In this document: in pieces, positions 35,548-46,045 of the stretch
How positions within the stretch are numbered: the first letter of the stretch is position 1
How the letters are laid out: each line of letters begins with the position of its first letter
Notes under the pieces: model-generated
Databases searched by the model: none
Seen by the model: the letters and a program-made list of their open reading frames with translations, nothing else
What the model was told of the DNA's origin: nothing
Assembly: GCA_944323445.1 (NCBI GenBank)
Contig: CALUSM010000003.1
Coordinates: 28,201 to 92,200 of the forward strand
DNA length: 64,000 bases
Direction of reading: 5' to 3'
From: an uncultured Bacteroidales bacterium
GTDB taxonomy: Bacteria; Bacteroidota; Bacteroidia; Bacteroidales; UBA932
Program-made: the position numbers and the translations under genes

Positions 35548-36501
35548 ATGAAATCAATTACACAGACCGCATTCAGTTTCAACCGTCAGACAGGCAAGTA
35601 CGAAGGAAAAGTCCGCGACGTCTACACGATAGACGACCGGTTCATCGCCATGATAGCTACCGACAGGATATCTGCGTTCGATGTCATCCTGCCCAAGGGG
35701 ATCCCCTACAAAGGACAGGTACTCAACCAGATAGCATCCATGTTCCTGGATGCCACAGCCGACATCGTACAGAACTGGAAGATAGCCTCGCCCGATCCCA
35801 TGGTGACCGTAGGCTACAAGTGCCAGGGTCTGCCCATAGAGATGATCGTCAGGGGCTACCTGACCGGCAGCTCGTGGAGGGCATACAAGAACGGAGCCCG
35901 CGAGATCTGCGGCGTTCCCATCCCCGACGGCATGCGCGAGCACCAGAAGTTCGAGCATCCCATCATCACCCCGACCACCAAGGCCGAGATAGGCACCCAC
36001 GACGAGGATATCTCCAGGGAGGAGATCATCCGCCGAGGTCTGGTATCCGCCGAGGACTACGCCAAGCTGGAGGATTACGCCCTCAGGCTCTTCCAGAGAG
36101 GCACCGAGATGGCCTCCGAAAGAGGTCTGATCCTTGTGGACACCAAATACGAGTTCGGAATGCGCGATGGAGAGATATACCTCATCGACGAGATTCACAC
36201 CCCCGACTCCTCCCGCTACTTCTACGCCGACGGCTACGAGGAGCGCTTCGCAAAGGGAGAGCCCCAGAGGCAGCTTTCCAAGGAGTTCGTACGCGAATGG
36301 CTGATGGCCAACGGTTTCAGCGGCCAGGCAGGACAGCAGGTACCCGAGATGACCGATGAGATCGTGAGCAGCATCTCCGACCGCTACATCGAGCTGTATG
36401 AGCACATCACGGGCCGCAGATTCGAGCCCGCCGAGTACGGAGAGGATCCCTATGCCCGCATAGAGAACAATATCAACAACATCCTCTCAAGGCTGGTATG
36501 A
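35548..36501 (+). CDS. purC: SAICAR synthetase (phosphoribosylaminoimidazole-succinocarboxamide synthase)
   Basis: The 317-residue enzyme of purine synthesis joins CAIR and aspartate using [30 protein letters not shown] near the N-terminus and [19 protein letters not shown] and [11 protein letters not shown] further on are family signatures. The start is set at the ATG of MKSITQTAF, since the open frame extends upstream into the glycosyltransferase gene without homology. The stop overlaps the next start by 4 bp (ATGA). Confidence 0.96.
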   Translation: MKSITQTAFSFNRQTGKYEGKVRDVYTIDDRFIAMIATDRISAFDVILPKGIPYKGQVLNQIASMFLDATADIVQNWKIASPDPMVTVGYKCQGLPIEMIVRGYLTGSSWRAYKNGAREICGVPIPDGMREHQKFEHPIITPTTKAEIGTHDEDISREEIIRRGLVSAEDYAKLEDYALRLFQRGTEMASERGLILVDTKYEFGMRDGEIYLIDEIHTPDSSRYFYADGYEERFAKGEPQRQLSKEFVREWLMANGFSGQAGQQVPEMTDEIVSSISDRYIELYEHITGRRFEPAEYGEDPYARIENNINNILSRLV

Positions 36502-38309
36502 GACTGCTGCTGACCGCAATGACATTCCTCCTGCTGACAGCTGCGGCAGGACCGGATGCCGCCGCACAGGAGTTCGTGGCCACACCGGTAGAGATATCCG
36601 CTGACAAAGTCAATGTCCGCGGCACGATATACTACCTGCACAAAGTACTGAAGGGACACACCCTCTACTCCATATCCAAAGCCTACGGCATCAGCATCGA
36701 TGACATCCGCAAGGCCAATCCGGACTTGTCGGATGGACTGAAAGCCGGCATGCTCCTGTATATCCCGGAGCAAGCGGCTCCTGCAGCCCCCGCAGTTTCC
36801 GCTCAGGACACAGCCGCAGGCCCTGCCCCTGCCGGACCGGAGAAGGTGCAGAAACCGGACAGACAGAAACCGGCTGCCGGGAAAAAAGCCGGAAAGGACG
36901 CCTCCAAGAGATACAGGAAGTACAATGTAAAATGGTACGAAACCCTTGACGACGTGGCCGTCAAGTTCAATGTTACGACGGAGGCTATTATTGCCCTCAA
37001 CGGCATAGACCCCGGCTCCGGCAAGCGGATAAAGTCCATACTGATTCCGGACAAGGAATACATGAGATCATTCCGCGCTGCGGATTCCACCGCGGAAGAA
37101 GAGGAGCAGGACACACCTGTCCAGGAGCCTGAACCTGAAGCGGAAGCGGAAAGGACAGAGGACAGAGAGGAGCGGAATGTTCTTCCCGTAACGGCTATGA
37201 CCGGGAGAGTCCTGGACATGGAACCGGTCGACGATGACAGTCCCCGCACGATAACTCTGGTACTGCCGTTCAATGCAAGCCGTCTGACCGATGACCTCAA
37301 CGCATACACAGCTGATTTCTACGCCGGCACGATGATAGCACTGGCAGACCTCAAGGAGCGCGGATTCTCCAATTTCCACCTCAACGTAGTGGACCTCAAC
37401 CGTTACGGCAGCGCATGGGAACTGGTCTCCAGCAATGCCCTGCGCGGCAGCGACCTCATCATCGGTCCAATCTCCGAACGGGACATACAGCCCGTCGCCT
37501 CATGGGCCCGCCGGGAGAAAATTCCGGTAGTCTCTCCCCTGGACCTCAAGACCGCGTCCCTGACTCAGGGCAATCCCATGTTCTTCCTGTTCCCTCCCCA
37601 GTCCGACCTTGCCCTTTCCCACCAGATAGACAAGATAGAAAAGAACGAGGCCTTGTCCGACACCACGGGCTCCGTTACTGTCATCTACGAGCAGGGACAT
37701 GACCGCTCGGAGCTGGTGTCCAGGACTCTGAACGGACTTAACAACAAGGGCATACGGTACAGGACATTCAAATACGACTTCCTCAGCGGACGCGGCATCG
37801 ACTCACTCATGAGTCTGTCCCTGGACTCAGCGCTCGTCAACCGGGTCATCATCCCGTCCATGAGCGAGGCGTTCATCACCGACGCCCTGCGCAATCTCAG
37901 CCTCATCGAAAGTTCCAGAGGATACAGCATAGAGGTCTACGGCATGAGCCAGTGGAAAAGCTTCGAGACCATCGAACTTGACTACTTCCATGCACTGGAC
38001 CTGCGTCTGGCCATGTCGTACAACATAGACTACACAGATTCCACGACAACGGAATTCATACAGAAATACCGGGCGGCGTTCAATGCCGAGCCAACCTCTT
38101 TCGCCTACCAGGGCTACGACATACTGACCTTCTTCGCAGAGGCCATGAGAACATGGGGAGACAGATTTCCCGAGGCCATAATATACAGAAAGAAGAGCAT
38201 GCTCCAGTCGGATGTGCTCTTCCTTCCCGCCGGACCGGGCTCCGGCTATATCAACTGTGCCTTCAAGGATATCCGCTTCACCGATGGCTGGCGGATCATC
38301 CACGAATAG
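36498..38309 (+). CDS. LysM-domain lipid- or wall-associated protein with periplasmic-binding-like domain
   Basis: The 603-residue exported protein has a signal peptide (1-23, ending AAA), a LysM domain (about 47-91, [13 protein letters not shown]...[15 protein letters not shown]), a proline/alanine-rich linker, and a second LysM-like unit (about 140-190, [19 protein letters not shown]). After a glutamate-rich linker comes a domain resembling type 1 periplasmic binding proteins (about 250-600, [10 protein letters not shown] and [19 protein letters not shown]). LysM binds peptidoglycan; the binding-protein fold is like that of LpoA-type or ABC-transporter receptor proteins. No transporter genes are nearby, so a cell-wall role is more likely than solute uptake. 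Confidence 0.82.
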   Translation: MRLLLTAMTFLLLTAAAGPDAAAQEFVATPVEISADKVNVRGTIYYLHKVLKGHTLYSISKAYGISIDDIRKANPDLSDGLKAGMLLYIPEQAAPAAPAVSAQDTAAGPAPAGPEKVQKPDRQKPAAGKKAGKDASKRYRKYNVKWYETLDDVAVKFNVTTEAIIALNGIDPGSGKRIKSILIPDKEYMRSFRAADSTAEEEEQDTPVQEPEPEAEAERTEDREERNVLPVTAMTGRVLDMEPVDDDSPRTITLVLPFNASRLTDDLNAYTADFYAGTMIALADLKERGFSNFHLNVVDLNRYGSAWELVSSNALRGSDLIIGPISERDIQPVASWARREKIPVVSPLDLKTASLTQGNPMFFLFPPQSDLALSHQIDKIEKNEALSDTTGSVTVIYEQGHDRSELVSRTLNGLNNKGIRYRTFKYDFLSGRGIDSLMSLSLDSALVNRVIIPSMSEAFITDALRNLSLIESSRGYSIEVYGMSQWKSFETIELDYFHALDLRLAMSYNIDYTDSTTTEFIQKYRAAFNAEPTSFAYQGYDILTFFAEAMRTWGDRFPEAIIYRKKSMLQSDVLFLPAGPGSGYINCAFKDIRFTDGWRIIHE

Positions 38310-38310
38310 G

Positions 38311-40062
38311 TCACCTCTCCGCCGCCAGGCTGCCGCCCCTCCTGTTGAACTCCTCGATCCAGGCCTTCTCCTCCTGGTCGAGGAGTTCGAAGTTTACAGG
38401 CGAGAGGTCTATCGGAGTCACGGTCAGTGTCTCGAAAGCGAGGAACTCTCCGTACACATTCTTCCCGTGGGAGACTGTCAGCAGAGCGTTCTCATGACGG
38501 ATGCCGTACTCTCCCTCGACATAGACGGCCGGCTCGTCGGAGATGACCATACCCTCGGTCAGCGGAACAGGATTCTCCTCCATTCTCACGCTCTGGGGGC
38601 CCTCATGCACGCAAAGATTGTGGCCGATGCCGTGACAGGTACCGTGCCAGTACATTCTGCCCGCCTTCATGACCGGACCGCGGGCGAGGATGTCCAGCAG
38701 GCAGCCCCTCATTCCTTTGTAGAACACAGCCATGCTCAGGTCTATCATTCCCTTGAGCACTACGGTATAGTCGTTCCTCTGAGTCTGTGTAAGGGGGCCG
38801 AGGGGTACGGTACGGGTAGTGTCCGTAGTGCCATAGGTATACTGGGCCCCGGTGTCGATGAGCAGAAATCCCTCCGGACGGATAACTGCGCTGCCTTCTT
38901 CGGAAGGCACGTAATGGGGCAAGGCGGCATTGGCTCCGAATGCGACTATCGCGGGGAAACTCTCGCCCAGATAGTCCGGACACTTGCTGCGTTCCTCGAT
39001 GAGCCTCATGGCCACTTCGTATTCCGTAATGTCCTTGTCAGCATTGGCCTTGACCCAGTCAATCACGTTCATCAGGGCCTTTGCGTCCTCTACGAACGCT
39101 CTGCGGAATCCCTCTATCTCCACACTGTTCTTGACAGCCTTCATCATGTTCAGGGTCCCGCCTGCCACAGGGTCCGCGATATAGGGCCGGAAGGGAGAGC
39201 GCTGATGTATATTGTCCATCGCGTCAAAGAAATACTTCGCGGTAATCTTTCCGGAGGAGAAGATACGCACACAATCCTTCGGCAGGGACTTGAGAAAGCG
39301 GCCGAATTCCTCGTAATCCTTGAGTATCACACCCTCGCGCAGCAGTGCGGACATAGCGTCATGCTCCAGCATCTCCTGACGCAGGAAGAGAGTCACGCAC
39401 TCCCGGGTCACCACGGCGTAGGACAGCGGCAGCGGGTTGTACTCGATGTCCGTACCGCGTATATTGCAGAGCCAGGCCACCTCGTCCATGGCCGTGACGA
39501 TGTATGCAAACGGTACGGGGCCGTCGAGCTTCTCCACCAGACGGCGGTGCTTCGACGATACACTCTCTCCGGATACTGACTCGGGGACATACCGCACCGG
39601 ATTGAACACCAGGGCCGGACGGTCCTCCCACACGCGGTCGAACGGGTCCTCTATGAGAGTGGGATTGAGGGGAGCAAGGGCATCCGACATCTCCATATAC
39701 TCCGAGTAGGAGAACAGGTCCTCGTCCATCGCCACGATATCGTCCTCGGCAAGATGGTCCTTCAGCCACTGTGGAATGGACGGAGTCCCCTCCACGCGAA
39801 GCTTCATCATCTCTATGCCGGTACCTTCAAGCTGCCTGGCAGCCTGTATGAAAAATCTGGAGTCCACCCACAGAGCCGCCTCATTCTGAGTGACCGCCAG
39901 TGTCGCGGCCTCCCCGGTAAAACCGGAAAGCCATTCCAGTATCTTGTAATGGTCAGGGATATACTCTCCGAAATGAGGGTCGGTGGAAGGTATGATCATG
40001 GCCGAGATATCGTCCTCGGCGAGGACCTTGCGGAGCCGGTCCAGACGCTGGTTAATTTCCAT
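38311..40062 (-). CDS. Xaa-Pro aminopeptidase (M24B family)
   Basis: The 583-residue metallopeptidase has two N-terminal creatinase-like domains and a C-terminal pita-bread catalytic domain. Metal ligands are visible in LLIDTGAQYTYGTTDTTRTV (two Asp), GTCHGIGH (His), and the two glutamates in ISDEPAVYVEGEYGIRHENALL. It probably removes an N-terminal residue before proline in the cytoplasm, since no signal peptide is seen. The start at MEINQRLDRL is chosen because the frame upstream of it reads into recN. It ends one base from the stop of the convergent LysM gene. Confidence 0.93.
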   Translation of the reverse strand: MEINQRLDRLRKVLAEDDISAMIIPSTDPHFGEYIPDHYKILEWLSGFTGEAATLAVTQNEAALWVDSRFFIQAARQLEGTGIEMMKLRVEGTPSIPQWLKDHLAEDDIVAMDEDLFSYSEYMEMSDALAPLNPTLIEDPFDRVWEDRPALVFNPVRYVPESVSGESVSSKHRRLVEKLDGPVPFAYIVTAMDEVAWLCNIRGTDIEYNPLPLSYAVVTRECVTLFLRQEMLEHDAMSALLREGVILKDYEEFGRFLKSLPKDCVRIFSSGKITAKYFFDAMDNIHQRSPFRPYIADPVAGGTLNMMKAVKNSVEIEGFRRAFVEDAKALMNVIDWVKANADKDITEYEVAMRLIEERSKCPDYLGESFPAIVAFGANAALPHYVPSEEGSAVIRPEGFLLIDTGAQYTYGTTDTTRTVPLGPLTQTQRNDYTVVLKGMIDLSMAVFYKGMRGCLLDILARGPVMKAGRMYWHGTCHGIGHNLCVHEGPQSVRMEENPVPLTEGMVISDEPAVYVEGEYGIRHENALLTVSHGKNVYGEFLAFETLTVTPIDLSPVNFELLDQEEKAWIEEFNRRGGSLAAER

Positions 40063-40081
40063 AGACTTGTTTATTGTGTGT

Positions 40082-41710
40082 TTACTTGTTTCCTGCCTTG
40101 GAGAGCAGCTCGCGCGCATTCTCGAGAGCCGCCGCCGTCAGTTCGGAGCCGCTCAGCATACGGGCCACCTCCTCCACCCTCTCCTGCCCTTCGATGCGGC
40201 GGATCCCAGTGCGGGCCGCGCCGTCCGCACCGAATTCCTTGTAGACCAGATAGTGCGTTCCGCGTTTGGAGGCAATCTGAGGAAGATGGGTAATGGCGAA
40301 TATCTGCATTGACTGCCCCATCCGTCCTATCATGTCTCCCATCTTGTCCGCTATCCTACCTGAAACACCGGTGTCTATCTCATCGAATATCATCGTCGGC
40401 AACGACGTATATCTGGCCAGCAGCCCCTTGAGCGAGAGCATCACTCTCGACAGCTCTCCTCCGGAAGCCACTTTGGAGATGTCCCGGAGAGCATCCGGAC
40501 CGTTGGCCGAGAACAGGAAGTCCAGACGGTCTCCGCCAGAGGCCGTCAGTCTGTCTCCGGGAGAGACAGCTGCCCGAAACACCGCATGCGGCATCTCCAG
40601 GGAACGGATATCCGACTGTAGCTCGGCCGACAGCGCACCGCAGGCGCCTCTGCGCAGTTCTGACAGCTTTCCGGCCAAGTCCTTTCTGGCACTGTCAAGC
40701 GAGGCCAGTTCCTTCCTCAGTTCCTCCAGTCTCTCCTGCTGCTCCTCCGCACCGTCAATGGATGCGGCAAGACTGTCCCTAAGCTCTATCAGTTCCTTCT
40801 CGCCTGAACATCCGTATTTCCTCTGAAGCGAATATATCAGGGACATGCGCTCCTCCACGGCCTCCAGCCGCCCGGGCGAGACAGTAATGCACGAGGCAAT
40901 GTCCTCCAGCTCCCTCTCTATGTCCGAAACTTCTATCCTGCAGGATTCCAGACGCTCAGCCAAAGGCCGCATACGTGAATCATAGTCAGCGTACTTCGAG
41001 AGTCTGGAAGCAGCATCCCTGAGGAGCCGGACCACCGACAGATCCTGCGGATTGAGCGCCGAACAGGCGGCCTCGAGTCCTTCACGGATCTCTCCGGCAT
41101 GGGCCAGGGCCTTCTGCTCCGTCTCCAGAGCCTCGAGTTCTCCTGAGACAAGCCTGGCCTCCAGGAGCCTGTCCAGCTGGAAGCGGCGGTATTCCGCGTC
41201 CCTCTCTGCCTCGGCCACAGCCTTTTCGAGAGAGCGCACCTCCCGCTCCTTTGCCTCATATCCGCTGTATGCCTTCCTGTATTCCTCCAGGACTGGCGCG
41301 GTTCCAGCAAAATGATCTATGACCCCGAGACGAAAGTCAGGGTCGGTAAGGAGCAGGTGCTGATGCTGCTCGTGTATGTCTACTATCCTGGAAGATATGG
41401 CCGCAAGATCCGCCAGGGACACCGGCTCGTCATTGAGGAACGAGCGGGAGCGACCGGCGGGAGTTATCACTCTGCGGAGAATGTACTCTTCCCCGGATTT
41501 TTCATGGAACTCAGCCTCCACCACGCAGTTGCGGGTGTTGTCGCTGAAAACGGAGGCGTCCGCCCTCTTGCCCAGAATCAGGGAGAGCGCTCCCAGCAGA
41601 ATGGACTTTCCGGCACCGGTCTCGCCTGTAATTATTATCAGACCGTCCGGGAAAGTGATATCAAGGGAGGATATCAGAGCGTAGTTGGATATGGACAGAC
41701 GGGTCAGCAT
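40082..41710 (-). CDS. recN: DNA repair protein RecN
   Basis: The 542-residue SMC-like ATPase has Walker A GETGAGKS at residues 29-36, the HEQHQHLLL segment, long coiled coils (about 160-380), and a C-terminal ABC half with LSRVMLSLKGLLA and the Walker B LPTMIFDEIDTGVSGRIAD. It acts in double-strand-break repair. The gene overlaps coaBC by 7 bp. Confidence 0.96.
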   Translation of the reverse strand: MLTRLSISNYALISSLDITFPDGLIIITGETGAGKSILLGALSLILGKRADASVFSDNTRNCVVEAEFHEKSGEEYILRRVITPAGRSRSFLNDEPVSLADLAAISSRIVDIHEQHQHLLLTDPDFRLGVIDHFAGTAPVLEEYRKAYSGYEAKEREVRSLEKAVAEAERDAEYRRFQLDRLLEARLVSGELEALETEQKALAHAGEIREGLEAACSALNPQDLSVVRLLRDAASRLSKYADYDSRMRPLAERLESCRIEVSDIERELEDIASCITVSPGRLEAVEERMSLIYSLQRKYGCSGEKELIELRDSLAASIDGAEEQQERLEELRKELASLDSARKDLAGKLSELRRGACGALSAELQSDIRSLEMPHAVFRAAVSPGDRLTASGGDRLDFLFSANGPDALRDISKVASGGELSRVMLSLKGLLARYTSLPTMIFDEIDTGVSGRIADKMGDMIGRMGQSMQIFAITHLPQIASKRGTHYLVYKEFGADGAARTGIRRIEGQERVEEVARMLSGSELTAAALENARELLSKAGNK

Positions 41711-42942
41711 CCTCTCTCCAGCAGGTTTTCGATGTTGTCGACTATTGCCGCGGCAACCTCCTTCTTGGACCCGAAAGGAACATCCTGAGAGGTGCCGTCG
41801 CGGCGAAAGACGGTAACCTTGTTGGTGTCCACTCCGAAACCGGCGCCGGGATCGCCCATGGAGTTGAGCACGATCATGTCCATGTTCTTGCGTGAGAGCT
41901 TGGAGAGGGCGTTACTGCGGGCGTTGTCGGTCTCGAGCGCAAACCCGGCAATGACACCTCCAGAACGTCGGCGTTCGCCTATGGCCGCAGCTATATCCTT
42001 GGTAGGCAACAGTTCCAGAATCATCCGGCTGCCGTCTTTTTTGATTTTGGTGCTGCTGGGAGAGGCAGGTGTGAAATCGGCCACCGCCGCGCAGAGCACT
42101 GTGATGTCACATCCTCTGTCATATTCCCTCACGGTCGCCCGGTACATTTCCTCAGCGGTGATGACATTCTGCACCTCCACCTCCGGAGACGAGGGATACA
42201 CCGCTGCAGGACCGGAGACGACGGTGACATCCGCACCGCGGAGGGCCAGTTCGTCGGCTATGGCAGAAGCCATCTTGCCCGAAGAATGATTGGAGATGAA
42301 ACGGACCGGGTCAATAGCCTCCCGGGTAGGGCCGGAAGTAACCACTGCCCTGCGGCCGGCCAAAGTCCGCACTGATGGGGATTCCTGCCGCACAGGCACT
42401 CCGTCCAGCAGCTCCTTTATCCGCTCGACTATGATTTCCGGCTCTTCCATCCGCCCCTTGCCCTCCAGACCGCTGGCCAGCTCGCCGGAGGCGGCCTCGA
42501 CTATGCTCACGCCCCTCTTCCTCAGTATTCTCAACGACTCCTGGGTCGCGGGATGGGCATACATGTCCAGGTCCATGGCCGGAGCAGCCATGACGGGACA
42601 GCGGGCAGAAAGATAGGTTGTAAGCAGAAGATTGTCCGCAATACCGCAGGCCATCTTCGAGAGAGTATCGGCCGATGCCGGAGCTATAAGGTATATGTCC
42701 GCCCAGAGACCCAGCGAGACGTGACTGTTCCACTGGCCGTTCTCCGGATCGAAGAACTCCACGAGTATGGGATTGTGCGAGAGTGTGGCCATGGTGAGGG
42801 GTGTTATGAACTGCTTGGCCGCAGCCGTCATGACAACCTTGACCTCAGCCCCCTCCTTGACGAGCAGACGTGTAAGGTAAGCCGCCTTGTAAGCGGCTAT
42901 GCTTCCCGTAATGCCCAGAAGTACGTGCTTGCCCTTGAGCAT
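41704..42942 (-). CDS. coaBC: Bifunctional phosphopantothenoylcysteine synthetase/decarboxylase
   Basis: The 412-residue coenzyme A biosynthesis protein has an N-terminal flavoprotein decarboxylase domain (about 1-180: GITGSIAAYKAAYL, IAPASADTLSKMACGIADNLL, and PAMDLDMYAHP near the active site). Its C-terminal synthetase domain (about 190-412) has VTSGPTREAIDPVRFISNHSSGKM-type sequence and the KIKK segment. It is 2 bp after rpoZ and overlaps recN; rpoZ and coaBC are neighbours in many genomes. Confidence 0.96.
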   Translation of the reverse strand: MLKGKHVLLGITGSIAAYKAAYLTRLLVKEGAEVKVVMTAAAKQFITPLTMATLSHNPILVEFFDPENGQWNSHVSLGLWADIYLIAPASADTLSKMACGIADNLLLTTYLSARCPVMAAPAMDLDMYAHPATQESLRILRKRGVSIVEAASGELASGLEGKGRMEEPEIIVERIKELLDGVPVRQESPSVRTLAGRRAVVTSGPTREAIDPVRFISNHSSGKMASAIADELALRGADVTVVSGPAAVYPSSPEVEVQNVITAEEMYRATVREYDRGCDITVLCAAVADFTPASPSSTKIKKDGSRMILELLPTKDIAAAIGERRRSGGVIAGFALETDNARSNALSKLSRKNMDMIVLNSMGDPGAGFGVDTNKVTVFRRDGTSQDVPFGSKKEVAAAIVDNIENLLERGC

Positions 42943-42944
42943 GA

Positions 42945-43262
42945 TTACTGCTGGTCCTCGACCTTGCGGTAGTAGATTTCGTTGTTGCGGAACTCCTCTA
43001 TGGCAATGAGGGTGGGCTTGGGCAGCCTCTCGTAGTGCTTGGAGATCTCTATCTGCTCACGGTTCTCGAATGTCTCCTCAAGAGTGTCAGCGTAGTTGGA
43101 GAACTCCTCGAGTTTCTGGCTGAGCTCCTGCTTTACGTTGGCCGAGATCTGATTGGCTCTCTTGGCAATAATCATCACTGTCTCGTAGATGTTGCCGGTG
43201 GGCTTTGCCAGCTCAGAGAGGTTACGTGTTACTGTGTTGGTAGGTACCTGTTTGATTTCCAT
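42945..43262 (-). CDS. rpoZ: RNA polymerase omega subunit (Bacteroidota type)
   Basis: The 105-residue protein matches the omega/Rpb6-like pattern in this phylum: NIYETVMIIAKRANQISANVKQEL corresponds to the conserved RYxLV.IAakRArQl segment. A charged helical part and YERLPKPTLIAIEEF follow. It lies between bamD (19 bp) and coaBC (2 bp), and the rpoZ-coaBC order is a common one, which supports the assignment. Confidence 0.85.
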   Translation of the reverse strand: MEIKQVPTNTVTRNLSELAKPTGNIYETVMIIAKRANQISANVKQELSQKLEEFSNYADTLEETFENREQIEISKHYERLPKPTLIAIEEFRNNEIYYRKVEDQQ

Positions 43263-43281
43263 GATATATCGTATTACTTAA

Positions 43282-44112
43282 CTATTTCTTGTCCTTGTTC
43301 AGAAAATGCTGGGCCCGGGCGGCCAGGCCGTCAAGCTCCTTGCGGTATCCGGACTCGGGGAACTCGCTCACGAAAGAGAAGTAGTCATCCGTAAAGGTCA
43401 TATACCTCTCCCTCTGCTTTTCCGGGACACTGTTCAGGGCATACTTGTAGGCGGCCAGGACAGTGTAGTACATGATGTCCTCCCGGTAGATATTGCCGGC
43501 GTCCTCCTTGAGCACCAGCTTGAGGGCATAATGTGCGGCTTTGTAGTCCTCAATCGTATAGTAGAGCTTGGCAGACTCGTACTCCTTACGGTCCAGCCTC
43601 TCCTCCAGGTCCTCGATCATGGCGTGGCACTGGGGAGTGTAGTCGTTCTTGGGATAGTCTATAAGATACTCGGTGATGGCTGCCAGAGCCTTGTAGGTCG
43701 GAGTCTGGTCCAACTCATACCGGTAGGTGGCCTGATAGAGGCAGTCCAGGTACATGAAACGGGCCTTGTCCACGAAAGGACTGCGCGGGAAAGTACTTAT
43801 GAAAGAATCAAATGCCTGCTCTGCGGCGATCATGTCCCCGAAACAGTAATGGGAATAGGCTGTATAGTACTGCACGGTGTCATCCTGAAGAGTACCGCGC
43901 ACGGCTATCTTCAGGGACTCGAACATAGACGCAGCCTTGGAGTACTTGCCGGCGTCAAACAGCTCGAAGGCCATCCTGTACTTTCCCGGCACATCGTTGC
44001 CTTCCAGCATAATCTCATACTGGGTCTTGCAGGACATGGTCATGAGCGCCGCCAGGGACGCGGCCAGCAGCAGCGCCGGCTTCTTGAAAACATTCTTCAT
44101 CATCTCAAGCAT
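43282..44112 (-). CDS. bamD: Outer-membrane assembly lipoprotein BamD
   Basis: The 276-residue lipoprotein (lipobox MTMSC) has TPR repeats (YRMAFELFDAGKYSKAASMFESL, then YCFGDMIAAEQAFDSFISTFPRSPF) typical of BamD/YfiO. It is an essential partner of BamA in barrel assembly at the inner leaflet of the outer membrane. Starts at 44112, 44103 or 44100 are all possible. The first overlaps the stop codon of the upstream membrane protein by 8 bp. Confidence 0.9.
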   Translation of the reverse strand: MLEMMKNVFKKPALLLAASLAALMTMSCKTQYEIMLEGNDVPGKYRMAFELFDAGKYSKAASMFESLKIAVRGTLQDDTVQYYTAYSHYCFGDMIAAEQAFDSFISTFPRSPFVDKARFMYLDCLYQATYRYELDQTPTYKALAAITEYLIDYPKNDYTPQCHAMIEDLEERLDRKEYESAKLYYTIEDYKAAHYALKLVLKEDAGNIYREDIMYYTVLAAYKYALNSVPEKQRERYMTFTDDYFSFVSEFPESGYRKELDGLAARAQHFLNKDKK

Positions 44113-45070
44113 TTCTTTCCGAACTTACAAAGATACTATATTTCTTTCTAATATGTATTTCCAATCTGTAGCCCCACACCAATATTATCGCCCACACCCA
44201 CCTGGACAGCAGCAGCACCCACCACACGGCCCCGACCGAAGACAGCAGGAAGACATCCTCCAAATTACTGTGGCTGATACCGATATGAGTGTTCAAGCCG
44301 TCAATGTCCTCCTTACGGAGCTTTCCCCTGCCCGCCTCCTCTATCATAGCCGCAGCACCGTAGGCAAGTCCCAGCGTATTGGCAATGAGCCACAGCACGG
44401 AACACCGCGAGGACAGCCCGAAAACGTGCATCACCGGACGCAGGGCCCTGGAAACGGCACGGATGATGCCGAACTCGGCCATCACCGCCTGCATGATATT
44501 GAGCGCGAATATGATTGCCAGCATCTTTGGAACCAGTATCGCGGAGTTCTTCAGCCACTCCAGCAGCTCAGCCGCAAAACCCGGTCTGACCGCATCATCC
44601 GCAGCGCCTCCTGCTGCAGGAGCCGACCCTGGAAGTATCAGGTTCAGAATGTATGCAAGAATTATTCCTGAAAGCGTACGCACCAGCACCACCCGTACCG
44701 TAGAACTGCCTGTCTTATGCTGTACTGCGCTCTCTACTATCATGTTGTGCGAGCACAGGGCCATTACGCCGAGAATAGTCATCGCCCGCGGATCCAGTCC
44801 GAGAGTCACTGCCGCAGCTATCGCCGAGTACATGTTCACGAAGTAGCCCGAGACGTATGCAAGAGCCGCCTCGCCCGGCAGACCGAAATGCACGAAAACC
44901 GGAGAGAGGACTCCCGATATCCACTCTATCACTCCGAAATAGCCGAGCAGCATGATGACGAAAGAGACTGCGACCGTTATTTTGATCATCCATAGGGCAG
45001 TCTTTTTCGTGGAGGGCAGACACCGCCTTACGGCGGCTCCGCTGCGTACTCTGAACTCCTTGCCTGTCAT
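44105..45070 (-). CDS. Nucleoside-recognition (Gate) domain membrane protein
   Basis: The 321-residue inner-membrane protein has about seven or eight hydrophobic helices and two Gate-type segments (SGVLSPVFVHFGLPGEAALAYVSGYF, and the mirrored ALRPVMHVFGLSSRCSVLWLIANTLGLAYGAAAM). This domain occurs in nucleoside transporters and in spore maturation proteins SpmA/SpmB, and in Bacteroidota as stand-alone proteins of unknown substrate. No signal peptide is seen. It appears to head the bamD-rpoZ-coaBC-recN group. Confidence 0.82.
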   Translation of the reverse strand: MTGKEFRVRSGAAVRRCLPSTKKTALWMIKITVAVSFVIMLLGYFGVIEWISGVLSPVFVHFGLPGEAALAYVSGYFVNMYSAIAAAVTLGLDPRAMTILGVMALCSHNMIVESAVQHKTGSSTVRVVLVRTLSGIILAYILNLILPGSAPAAGGAADDAVRPGFAAELLEWLKNSAILVPKMLAIIFALNIMQAVMAEFGIIRAVSRALRPVMHVFGLSSRCSVLWLIANTLGLAYGAAAMIEEAGRGKLRKEDIDGLNTHIGISHSNLEDVFLLSSVGAVWWVLLLSRWVWAIILVWGYRLEIHIRKKYSIFVSSERNA

Positions 45071-45116
45071 TGTCCCCGTTCCTCCGGCAGACCTTCGCCT
45101 TTCCGGTCCCGGCCGC

Positions 45117-45932
45117 CTATTTCAGATTCCATTTTCCAGTCACTTTCCGCTCCACCGGCCCCATGATGCATGGACGCAGCAGCGGAGCCACAGCCCAGGC
45201 AATCTTGTTCACCAGACCGGGGATTTTTCCGCTGCGCCCCCTGAACATCATGTTAAGAGCTTTACGTGCGGCTGTCTCTGGCCGTATCATGACTCCGACG
45301 TGACGCGCTATACGGCTGAGCCTGGGACTCAGGCCCACAAGAGGAGTATCCACAGCTCCGAAGTAGATCGAGCAGACCTTGACACCGGTCTTCTGGCACT
45401 CGGTCCTGAGGGCACGGGTGAATATCCTGGTAAAGGACTTGGTCGATGCATAGGTCGTAAGAAAAGGGAAAGGGAACCATGCGGCCAGTGACGATATGTT
45501 CATGATGTAGCCCCTGCGGCGCTCCAGCATGGCCGGAAGCCAATAGCTGCAGAGCAGAGCCGTCGCATGGTTATGGACCATGATGATGGAGGACACCTGC
45601 GCGGGTGTCATGTTGCGGAAATGTCTGGCATGCAGTATGCCGGCATTGTTGATAAGTACCTCCACCTCTGCACCCGGACGCTGCCCGGCCACAGTATCAT
45701 ACACCTTCTTGGGGGCATCGGGGGCAGACAGATCTATGCCTATGGAGAGGAAATCCAGGTCAGGATGCGCCTTGGCCATCTCCGCCGCCACCGCATCTGT
45801 CTCGTTCTGGAAAAGGGCCACGATTATCACGTTATAGCCCCGCTGCGCCAGCATCCTGACATACTCCAGCCCCATGCCAGAGGAGCCGCCCGTCACCAGC
45901 GCGTATTTATTATGTAATGGCTTATGTTGCAT
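45117..45932 (-). CDS. Short-chain dehydrogenase/reductase
   Basis: The 271-residue SDR enzyme has the cofactor motif TGGSSGMG (about 14-21), NNAG, the catalytic Ser in MNISSLAAWF, and the YASTK active site. The substrate is unknown. The start is ATG 45932, not the upstream in-frame ATG at 45965, because a -7 box on the minus strand spans 45970-45963. The gene is divergent from rubrerythrin and followed by the Gate-domain gene after 46 bp. Confidence 0.93.
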   Translation of the reverse strand: MQHKPLHNKYALVTGGSSGMGLEYVRMLAQRGYNVIIVALFQNETDAVAAEMAKAHPDLDFLSIGIDLSAPDAPKKVYDTVAGQRPGAEVEVLINNAGILHARHFRNMTPAQVSSIIMVHNHATALLCSYWLPAMLERRRGYIMNISSLAAWFPFPFLTTYASTKSFTRIFTRALRTECQKTGVKVCSIYFGAVDTPLVGLSPRLSRIARHVGVMIRPETAARKALNMMFRGRSGKIPGLVNKIAWAVAPLLRPCIMGPVERKVTGKWNLK

Positions 45933-45962
45933 TCGATAACTGAATTTACATGTTACAGGCCG

Positions 45963-45970
45963 CAAAAATA
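45963..45970 (-). promoter_or_regulatory. -7 box (TATTTTTG) of the SDR gene
   Basis: Exact TAnnTTTG match, 30 bp before the ATG at 45932. It decides the start codon, since the longer frame would begin inside the box. Confidence 0.55.
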
Positions 45971-46007
45971 AGACAAATTTTCAATCTCCGTTCATCGATT
46001 TTTTCAC

Positions 46008-46015
46008 TATCTTTG
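46008..46015 (+). promoter_or_regulatory. -7 box (TATCTTTG) of rubrerythrin
   Basis: Exact TAnnTTTG match, 30 bp before the ATG at 46046; expected leader about 25 nt. Confidence 0.6.
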
Positions 46016-46045
46016 TCAGACATTAACCCTTAACACCACGACATT

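Noticed and set aside
45933..45965. Upstream ATG for the SDR gene
   Set aside because: It lies within the -7 box of the gene and adds no conserved sequence.
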